Below the pieces are notes generated by a model that worked only from the letters and a program-made list of their open reading frames with translations, was not told where the DNA came from and searched no databases. Source: Pseudarthrobacter sp. W1I19 (GTDB lineage: Bacteria; Actinomycetota; Actinomycetes; Actinomycetales; Micrococcaceae). From it: a stretch of DNA of 64,000 nucleotides. The stretch is taken from NCBI RefSeq assembly GCF_030817835.1, contig NZ_JAUSZR010000001.1:1736001-1800000 (forward strand), in the 5' to 3' direction. Each line of letters starts with the position of its first letter. Position 1 is the stretch's first letter. Positions 57,062 through 64,000 of this stretch are shown piece by piece. The translations under genes were made by a program, and so were the position numbers.

Positions 57062-57783
57062 GCTCCGCGATCTACCGCACCTCCATTTCGCACGTGCGGC
57101 ATACCCCCTTGAAAAACTCGTTCACGTACCGCAGCTACAGCTGGTTCGTGGACGTTGACAGGCTTCCGCGGCTTCCGCTGCTGATGCGGCCTTTGGCCGT
57201 GTTCCGGTCCGGCGACCATCTGGGCGATCCGGACGCAACCATCCGCAGCAACGTGGAGCGGTACCTGCGTACTCAGGGGATAGAGCCCGACGGCGGCCCT
57301 ATCCACATGCTGACCAGCGCCAGGGTCTTCGGCTATGTTTTCAACCCGCTGACGCTCTTCTGGTGCTACCGCTCCAACGGAGAGCTTGAGTGCGTGGTTG
57401 CCGAAGTCCACAACACGTACGGTGAGCGGCATTGCTACCTGCTCCGGACGGACCCCTTCGGGCGTGCCTCGGTGCCGAAGGCGTTCTACGTTTCACCGTT
57501 CAATGACGTGGACGGGCAGTACCGGATGAAGCTGCCTGTACCGGGGGAGCGGCTGGCTCTGTCCATCGTGCTCGAGCGCGAAGGCCATCAGCCGTTCATT
57601 GCGGCCATGGACGGCAGCAGCCGGCCCGCTACGGTGCGGAACATCCTGGCAGCAGCCTTCACGGTTCCGGCCGCGCCGCTGCTGGTATCCGCCCTCATCC
57701 GGCTACAGGGCATCAAACTCTGGGCGCAACGCCTGCCCGTTGTCGCCAAGCCACACCACCCCTCACAGGAGGCAGTCCAATGA
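57058..57783 (+). CDS. DUF1365 family protein
   Basis: A 241-residue protein with the family blocks IYRTSISHVRHTPLKNSFTYRSYSWFVDVD, TSARVFGYVFNPLTLFWCYR, VVAEVHNTYGERHCY, KAFYVSPFNDVDGQY. Function is not established; always near FAD-protein and CFA genes, which suggests lipid substrate handling. Starts with ATGA overlap and overlaps the next start in the same way, showing strict coupling of the three genes. Confidence 0.9.
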   Translation: MSSAIYRTSISHVRHTPLKNSFTYRSYSWFVDVDRLPRLPLLMRPLAVFRSGDHLGDPDATIRSNVERYLRTQGIEPDGGPIHMLTSARVFGYVFNPLTLFWCYRSNGELECVVAEVHNTYGERHCYLLRTDPFGRASVPKAFYVSPFNDVDGQYRMKLPVPGERLALSIVLEREGHQPFIAAMDGSSRPATVRNILAAAFTVPAAPLLVSALIRLQGIKLWAQRLPVVAKPHHPSQEAVQ

Positions 57784-59192
57784 CACTGATTGACGACAAC
57801 GAAACGGCTCCGGCTCCGCTCAGGGAGAAAATAAGGGCCAACGCTGAAGGCTACGCCGTAAGCCCGGCGCCCGGTGAAGATGCCCCGCACCTGGCCGCAG
57901 CCTGGAACCCAACGGGAGTGCCGGCGTCGCCCGCCACCATCGATGCGGACTTGTGGCCGGGAGTGGCCCAACCGCCGTCGGGAGCCAAGGCAGCCATCGC
58001 CGGAAAAGCCGCCGGGTTCCTCTTCAAGGGGGCAGTGAAGCGCCTGCCCCTGCGGGTGGAATACCCGGACGGCAGTGTTCTGGGGACCGGCGGTCCGGAT
58101 GTGCCGGTGATGGTGATGGTACGGCCGGAGGCGTTTGAAGCCCGCATCGGGGACAACGGCCTGATCGGGCTGGGGGAGTCCTTTATGGCCGGCGACTGGG
58201 AAGCCAACGATCTGGCCGGCGTCCTCGAGGTGTTCGCCGCATCAGTGGGCACGCTGATTCCTACGCCCCTGCAGAAACTCCAAACCCTTTATCTGCCGCG
58301 TACCCCCCGGCAGGAGCGTAACGCTGAACAGAACACACGGAGCAACATCTCCCGGCACTACGACCTCTCCAATGACCTGTTCTCCAACTTCCTCGATTCC
58401 ACCATGAGCTACTCCTCGGCCCTGTTCCCGCCTGGCGCCGGACCGCTGGGCTCCGTGGGGTGGGAGGCCCTGGCGGAAGCGCAGCGGGCCAAGATCGACA
58501 GGCTGCTGGACAAAGCGGGCGTGGGCGAGGGCACCCGGCTGCTGGAAATCGGCACCGGCTGGGGCGAACTGGCACTCCGGGCAGCGGTTCGGGGCGCCAC
58601 TGTCTACAGTGTCACCCTCTCCAGTGAGCAGCAGGCGCTCGCACAGGAGCGCATCGCCGCGGCCGGTTACGCGGACCGGGTGACGGTGGCCCTGCAGGAC
58701 TACCGTGCTGTGGAAGGCGAGTATGACGCCGTGGTCTCAGTGGAGATGATCGAGGCCGTGGGCTACGAATACTGGCCCAACTACTTCCAGACGATCGACC
58801 GGGTTCTGGCGCCGGGCGGAAAGGTTGCTATCCAGGCGATCACCATGCCGCACGGCCGGATGCTGGCCACGCGGGACGCCTACACCTGGGTCCACAAGTA
58901 CATCTTCCCCGGCGGCTTCCTGCCGTCCGTCCGGGCCATCGAGAGTGTGACCCAGCAGCACACCACCCTGCGCGTGCGCGAGCGGATGGGCTTGGGGGAC
59001 CACTACGCGGCCACCCTGCGGTTGTGGGAGGAGCGGTTCCTGGAGCGGTCCCACGAGGTGGCGGAGCTGGGTTTCGATGCGGTGTTCCAACGGATGTGGC
59101 TGTTCTACCTGTGCTACTCCCGGGCCGGCTTCCAGTCCGGCTACCTGGATGTACAACAGGTTGTGCTGGACCGCCGGGAGGTCCAGCTCTAG
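57780..59192 (+). CDS. Cyclopropane-fatty-acyl-phospholipid synthase family methyltransferase (second copy)
   Basis: A 470-residue SAM enzyme: GLGESFMAGDWEANDLAGVLEVFAA, ISRHYDLSNDLFSNFLDSTMSYSSALF, LLEIGTGWGELALRAA (SAM loop), VVSVEMIEAVGYEYWP, and HKYIFPGGFLPS. Here the SAM loop has Glu-Ile-Gly-Thr instead of the Asp-Val-Gly-Cys of the first copy. It is probably the methyl-transferring step of the FAD/DUF1365 operon, acting on a double bond in a phospholipid. Product (cyclopropane, methyl branch or other) cannot be told from sequence. Confidence 0.9.
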   Translation: MTLIDDNETAPAPLREKIRANAEGYAVSPAPGEDAPHLAAAWNPTGVPASPATIDADLWPGVAQPPSGAKAAIAGKAAGFLFKGAVKRLPLRVEYPDGSVLGTGGPDVPVMVMVRPEAFEARIGDNGLIGLGESFMAGDWEANDLAGVLEVFAASVGTLIPTPLQKLQTLYLPRTPRQERNAEQNTRSNISRHYDLSNDLFSNFLDSTMSYSSALFPPGAGPLGSVGWEALAEAQRAKIDRLLDKAGVGEGTRLLEIGTGWGELALRAAVRGATVYSVTLSSEQQALAQERIAAAGYADRVTVALQDYRAVEGEYDAVVSVEMIEAVGYEYWPNYFQTIDRVLAPGGKVAIQAITMPHGRMLATRDAYTWVHKYIFPGGFLPSVRAIESVTQQHTTLRVRERMGLGDHYAATLRLWEERFLERSHEVAELGFDAVFQRMWLFYLCYSRAGFQSGYLDVQQVVLDRREVQL

Positions 59193-59591
59193 CAGCCGCT
59201 GCCGACGGCGCGGTCCGGCACCTGCCGGCTGCAGGCGTCGTGCGTTTGGTCACTTGAAGGGGTTCCGAAGGTCACTTCGGAGCCCCTTTTTGGTGCCGTC
59301 GCCACTCCGCCTGTACTCCGCGCGGCAGGTGCGACACGCCGTCTTTTCCACGACACGCTGGGCCTTAATTGTGGCTAAGTACTCCACAGGATGTGGATTC
59401 CGTCCGCAAAAACAGCGGGATTCCGGACATTTTGAAGGCCTCTGCCTGTGGATTAAAAGTGCATTAAATGACATACTTGTAATACATCATCTTGGGGTTC
59501 CAAAGAGGCGTCTGCACTAGATGTAGTATCTAGGTACAGCTTGGGCGGGAACACCGGACGAGCAAGTTTTCCAGAAAAGGGGACAGGAATC
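59193..59591 (+). promoter_or_regulatory. nrd promoter region with NrdR-like box and DnaA-like sites
   Basis: This gene-free stretch begins with the terminator listed separately. It holds TCCACA-type DnaA-like sites: TGTGGATTA (59447-59455, one mismatch to TTATCCACA in reverse) and weaker ones at 59382-59389 and 59392-59400. GCACTAGATGTAGTAT (59514-59529) matches most fixed positions of the NrdR box; it overlaps the perfect dyad CTAGAT-GTAGT-ATCTAG (59517-59533). A second NrdR box at the usual 31-base spacing was not found. Confidence 0.5.
59257..59291 (+). terminator. Terminator after the second CFA-like gene
   Basis: AAGGGGTTCCGAAG pairs with CTTCGGAGCCCCTT (one mismatch) around GTCA, followed by TTT. 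Confidence 0.85.
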
Positions 59592-59837
59592 ATGACCGTA
59601 ACGGTTTACACAAAGCCTGCTTGTGTTCAGTGCAACGCCACCTACCGGGCTCTCGACAAAAAGGGCATCGCCTACCAGAGCGTTGACATCTCCCAGGACG
59701 CCGAAGCCCTCGAGCGCCTGAAGGCACTGGGTTACATGCAGGCCCCCGTTGTGGTCACGGACCAGGACCACTGGTCAGGCTTCCGCCCGGACAAGATCGA
59801 GGAACTGGCGCTCTCTGCAGTTTCCTCCGTGGCCTAA
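59592..59837 (+). CDS. nrdH: Glutaredoxin-like protein NrdH
   Basis: Electron donor for the class Ib ribonucleotide reductase. The 81 residues have the redox motif CVQC at about 11-14 (VYTKPACVQCNATYRAL) and the NrdH signature WSGFRPDKIEEL near the end. The ATG has GGGGACAGGAA upstream. First gene of nrdHIEF. Confidence 0.95.
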   Translation: MTVTVYTKPACVQCNATYRALDKKGIAYQSVDISQDAEALERLKALGYMQAPVVVTDQDHWSGFRPDKIEELALSAVSSVA

Positions 59838-59888
59838 GGGGCCGCACTTTTTCCTGCCGGCAACCGTCAACCAGCTGAGGTGACTCCC

Positions 59889-60437
59889 ATGGCAGCACCA
59901 GCAGCACAGGAATCCTACACGGTGCAGGAGTCCTATACATCGCAGGGAAACCCAGGAACGCAGCAAGTCCACGCGGCTCAGCGCGTGGATGCTGCGGAGC
60001 CGGTTTCCGCGGTTGTCACCGGCAGCCAGCTAATCTACTTTTCTTCGGCATCCGAGAACACCAGCCGCTTCGTCTCGAAGCTTGGCCGTGAGGTGGCCCG
60101 GATTCCGCTGCTCGCGAAGGACGCACCCCTCCTTGCCACCCGGCCGTATGTGCTGGTGGTGCCGACATATGGCGGCACCGGGGGAGAGGGTTCCGTCCCA
60201 AAGCAGGTCATCCGGTTCCTGAACAACCCGCAGAACAGGCAGCTGATCCGCGGGGTGATCGGGGCCGGCAACACAAACTTCGGGGACAACTACTGCATGG
60301 CGGGGGACATCATTGCCGCCAAGTGCGGAGTACCGCACCTTTACCGCTTCGAATTAATGGGCACGCCAGACGACGTGACCCGTGTAAACAATGGATTGGA
60401 CACGTTTTGGACACGACTGTCGCAGACACAGAAGTAA
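59889..60437 (+). CDS. nrdI: Ribonucleotide reductase flavodoxin NrdI, with N-terminal extension
   Basis: Flavodoxin-like activator that helps to form the manganese-tyrosyl cofactor of NrdF. The conserved domain begins [19 protein letters not shown] and has [17 protein letters not shown] and [14 protein letters not shown]. It is preceded by about 45 extra residues, low complexity with a short repeat ([13 protein letters not shown]). The ATG 59889 is preferred: GAGGTGA lies five bases upstream. The last 31 bases overlap the proposed nrdE start. Confidence 0.92.
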   Translation: MAAPAAQESYTVQESYTSQGNPGTQQVHAAQRVDAAEPVSAVVTGSQLIYFSSASENTSRFVSKLGREVARIPLLAKDAPLLATRPYVLVVPTYGGTGGEGSVPKQVIRFLNNPQNRQLIRGVIGAGNTNFGDNYCMAGDIIAAKCGVPHLYRFELMGTPDDVTRVNNGLDTFWTRLSQTQK

Positions 60438-62578
60438 CCAGGGCCCAGAAGCCTGAGATGCCTGCCGCCTACAAGGGCCTGGGCTATCACGAGCTGAACG
60501 CGATGCTGAACCTGTATGGTCCCAGCGGCGAGATCCAGTTCGACGCGGACCGCGAGGCCGCCCACCAGTACTTCCTGCAGCACGTGAACAACAACACCGT
60601 GTTCTTCCACGACCTGGAAGAGAAGCTCGAATACCTGGTCAAGAACGACTACTACGAGCGCGAAACCCTCGACCAGTACACGATGAACTTCATCCGTGAC
60701 CTGTTCAACCGCGCCTACAAAAAGAAGTTCCGCTTCGAGACCTTCCTGGGCGCGTTCAAGTTCTACACGTCCTACACGCTGAAGACGTTTGACGGCAAGC
60801 GGTTCCTGGAGCGCTACGAGGACCGCGTGTGCATGGTTGCCCTGCACCTGGCCCGCGGCAACGAGCAGCTTGCTCTGCAGATGGTGGATGAGATCATCGA
60901 GGGCCGCTTCCAGCCGGCCACGCCCACGTTCCTGAACGCCGGCAAGAAGCAGCGCGGCGAGCTGGTTTCCTGCTTCCTGCTCCGCATCGAAGACAACATG
61001 GAGTCGATCGGCCGCTCCATCAACTCCGCGCTGCAGCTGTCCAAGCGCGGCGGCGGCGTGGCGTTTGCGCTGACCAACATCCGCGAAGTGGGCGCGCCCA
61101 TCAAGCAGATCGAGAACCAGTCCTCCGGCGTCATCCCCGTGATGAAGCTCCTCGAAGACAGCTTCTCCTACGCCAACCAGCTCGGTGCCCGCCAGGGTGC
61201 CGGTGCCGTGTACCTGCACGCGCACCACCCGGACATCTACCGGTTCCTGGACACCAAGCGGGAGAACGCGGACGAAAAGATCCGCATCAAGACCCTCTCC
61301 CTTGGCGTGGTCATCCCGGACATCACGTTCGAGCTGGCCAAGAAGGACGAGGACATGTACCTGTTCTCGCCCTACGACGTCGAGCGCGTCTACGGCATGC
61401 CGTTCTCCGACGTCTCGGTCACCGAGAAGTACTACGAGATGGTGGACGATTCCCGGATCAAGAAGACCAAGATCAAGGCGCGCGAGTTCTTCCAGACCCT
61501 TGCCGAGATCCAGTTCGAATCCGGCTACCCGTACATCATGTTCGAGGACACGGTGAACCGGGCGAACCCGATCGACGGCAAGATCATCATGTCCAACTTG
61601 TGCTCGGAGATCCTCCAGGTTTCCCAGCCCACCACGTACAACGATGACCTGTCCTACGCTGACACGGGCAAGGACATCTCCTGCAACCTGGGTTCGCTGA
61701 ACATCGCCAAGACCATGGACTCGCCGGACTTCGGCCTGACCATCGAGACGGCCATCCGCTCGCTCTCGGCGGTCTCGGACATGTCCAACATCACCTCGGT
61801 GCCGTCCATCGCCAAGGGCAACGACCAGAGCCATGCCATCGGCCTGGGCCAGATGAACCTGCACGGCTACCTGGCCCGCGAGCGGGTGCACTACGGTTCC
61901 GAAGAGGGCCTGGACTTCACCAACATCTACTTCTACTCGGTGGTGTACCACGCCGTCCGCGCCTCCAACCTGCTGTCCATCGAGACCGGCCAGACCTTCG
62001 GCGGCTTCGAGAAGTCCAAGTACGCCTCGGGCGAGTTCTTCGACAAGTACACGGAGCAGGAGTGGGTGCCGCAGACTGAGAAGGTCCGCGAGCTGTTCAA
62101 GAACGTGCACATCCCCACGCAGGCTGACTGGCTGGCGCTGAAGGCTTCGGTCATGGAGCACGGCATCTACAACCAGAACCTGCAGGCCGTGCCGCCCACC
62201 GGCTCGATCTCCTACATCAACAACTCCACCTCCTCGATCCACCCGGTGGCGTCCAAGATTGAGATCCGCAAGGAAGGCAAGATCGGCCGCGTCTACTACC
62301 CGGCGCCGTACCTCACCAACGACAACCTGGAGTACTACCAGGACGCGTACGAGATCGGCTACGAGAAGGTCATCGACACCTACGCCGCAGCCACCCAGCA
62401 CGTGGACCAGGGCCTGTCCCTGACGCTGTTCTTCAAGGACACCGCCACCACGCGCGATATCAACAAGGCCCAGATCTACGCCTGGAAGAAGGGCATCAAG
62501 ACCATCTACTACATCCGTCTCCGCCAGCTCGCGCTGGAAGGGACGGAGGTGGAGGGCTGCGTCAGCTGCATGCTGTAG
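60407..62578 (+). CDS. nrdE: Class Ib ribonucleoside-diphosphate reductase large subunit
   Basis: Catalytic subunit reducing NDPs to dNDPs. From the TTG at 60407 it has 723 residues. Key segments: [37 protein letters not shown] with the active-site cysteine, [30 protein letters not shown] (NxCxE radical site), [19 protein letters not shown], and the C-terminal CVSCML pair that exchanges electrons with NrdH. The start is not certain: the TTG lies inside nrdI with a weak GGA before it; ATG 60458 would shorten it by 17 residues. Confidence 0.93.
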   Translation: MDTTVADTEVTRAQKPEMPAAYKGLGYHELNAMLNLYGPSGEIQFDADREAAHQYFLQHVNNNTVFFHDLEEKLEYLVKNDYYERETLDQYTMNFIRDLFNRAYKKKFRFETFLGAFKFYTSYTLKTFDGKRFLERYEDRVCMVALHLARGNEQLALQMVDEIIEGRFQPATPTFLNAGKKQRGELVSCFLLRIEDNMESIGRSINSALQLSKRGGGVAFALTNIREVGAPIKQIENQSSGVIPVMKLLEDSFSYANQLGARQGAGAVYLHAHHPDIYRFLDTKRENADEKIRIKTLSLGVVIPDITFELAKKDEDMYLFSPYDVERVYGMPFSDVSVTEKYYEMVDDSRIKKTKIKAREFFQTLAEIQFESGYPYIMFEDTVNRANPIDGKIIMSNLCSEILQVSQPTTYNDDLSYADTGKDISCNLGSLNIAKTMDSPDFGLTIETAIRSLSAVSDMSNITSVPSIAKGNDQSHAIGLGQMNLHGYLARERVHYGSEEGLDFTNIYFYSVVYHAVRASNLLSIETGQTFGGFEKSKYASGEFFDKYTEQEWVPQTEKVRELFKNVHIPTQADWLALKASVMEHGIYNQNLQAVPPTGSISYINNSTSSIHPVASKIEIRKEGKIGRVYYPAPYLTNDNLEYYQDAYEIGYEKVIDTYAAATQHVDQGLSLTLFFKDTATTRDINKAQIYAWKKGIKTIYYIRLRQLALEGTEVEGCVSCML

Positions 62579-63661
<1,083 letters not shown>

Positions 63662-64000
63662 TTTCTTCTTTGCCTTGTTGAGAAGTGTCCCGACGTGAGC
63701 CACGTCGGGACACTTTCTTTTTACGTTATCCGCTTCGCCGGGGTGACCAGCGCTGCGTGGTGTTCACCAGGAGGCGTGGATTGGCCTGGGCGTCAACCTG
63801 GAGGTGGCATGGGACAGTGCTGGCGGGTGCGTCCACCAGCTGGGCAATCCCGGCACCGGTCATTCCCTTCCGGTGACTTCAAGGCGGCGGCTTCAAAATA
63901 TCCCTTCAGCTGTGAACCTTTCTGATTCTCAGCCGGTGCCGACGTCTCGGGATCTTGCCCGTTGCGGCGCCAACGTCGTGCCACGGCCTGTAGGAGAGGC
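63662..64000. other. End of window after nrdF, no confident gene
   Basis: A terminator stem (63684-63697 with 63701-63714, AGTGTCCCGACGTG type, then TTCTTTTT) closes the nrd operon. The remaining 285 bases have no ORF with support. A GTG-initiated frame from 63912 is open to the edge but is too short to judge, and could be the start of a gene outside the window. Confidence 0.6.
63684..63722 (+). terminator. Terminator after nrdF
   Basis: Perfect 14-bp stem, AGC loop, T-rich tail. Ends the nrdHIEF transcript. Confidence 0.9.

Noticed and set aside
60341..62401. 686-residue minus-strand ORF over nrdE
   Set aside because: Shadow of nrdE, all Val/Leu/Gly/His, no motif.
63793..63984. 63-residue minus-strand ORF at the right edge
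   Set aside because: No motif, no ribosome site and Arg/Pro/Gly-rich composition; not supported as a gene.

Overview
The window is a high-GC chromosomal segment of an actinobacterium, most like Arthrobacter/Pseudarthrobacter (Micrococcaceae). This rests on the strong codon bias, frequent GTG/TTG starts, the paired clpP1-clpP2 with clpX, a type-2 isoleucyl-tRNA synthetase behind a T-box, a mycothiol-linked DsbA-like protein, and the class Ib nrdHIEF set. The species is inferred, not shown. No phage, IS element, CRISPR array or plasmid function was seen. Nearly all of it is core or near-core genome.

Layout. 1-4.9 kb: aminopeptidase N (cut by the left edge), a DUF1648-like membrane protein, rpiB, and a nei-type DNA glycosylase broken by a one-base frameshift. 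4.9-10.4 kb: tRNA-Gly, tRNA-Pro, trigger factor, clpP1, clpP2, clpX and a DsbA-like oxidoreductase; a perfect match to the ClgR operator pattern lies before clpP1. 10.7-21.4 kb: valS, an SDR enzyme, a membrane-bound EEP hydrolase, a T-box leader, ileS, folC, a DUF4233 protein and ndk. 21.4-26 kb: VKOR-family protein and RNase E/G. 26.1-27.8 kb: a TPP riboswitch controlling a ThiD-TenA fusion. 28-35.8 kb: rplU, rpmA, obg, proB, proA, a small membrane protein, nadD, a tail-anchored disordered protein and rsfS. 35.9-36.3 kb: two identical tRNA-Ala genes from a local duplication.

36.4-44.8 kb is more accessory: a cyclopropane-synthase-like methyltransferase with a leader hairpin over its ribosome binding site, a flavin monooxygenase-like protein, an RlmG/RsmC-like methyltransferase, a ROK regulator and a three-gene sugar importer lacking its ATPase. 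45.1-50.2 kb is a tightly coupled MoxR-DUF58-DUF4381-like-VWA-VWA-TPR operon, a membrane chaperone-type system whose substrate is unknown. 50.2-54 kb: a structured leader, metF and metE. 54-59.2 kb: a DUF2004-like protein, a LysR regulator and a divergent operon of FAD amine-oxidase-like protein, DUF1365 protein and a second cyclopropane-synthase-like enzyme, probably a lipid-modification module. 59.5-63.7 kb: nrdH-nrdI-nrdE-nrdF behind a promoter region with an NrdR-like box and DnaA-box-like sites.

Functionally the window joins protein quality control, translation, nucleotide and one-carbon metabolism (folC, metF, metE, thiD-tenA, nrd) and membrane lipid modification. RNA-level control is frequent: T-box, TPP riboswitch, the cfa leader hairpin, the metF leader and many strong intrinsic terminators. 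The least described parts are the metF leader, the FAD/DUF1365/CFA operon, the MoxR/VWA operon and the tail-anchored protein beside nadD.
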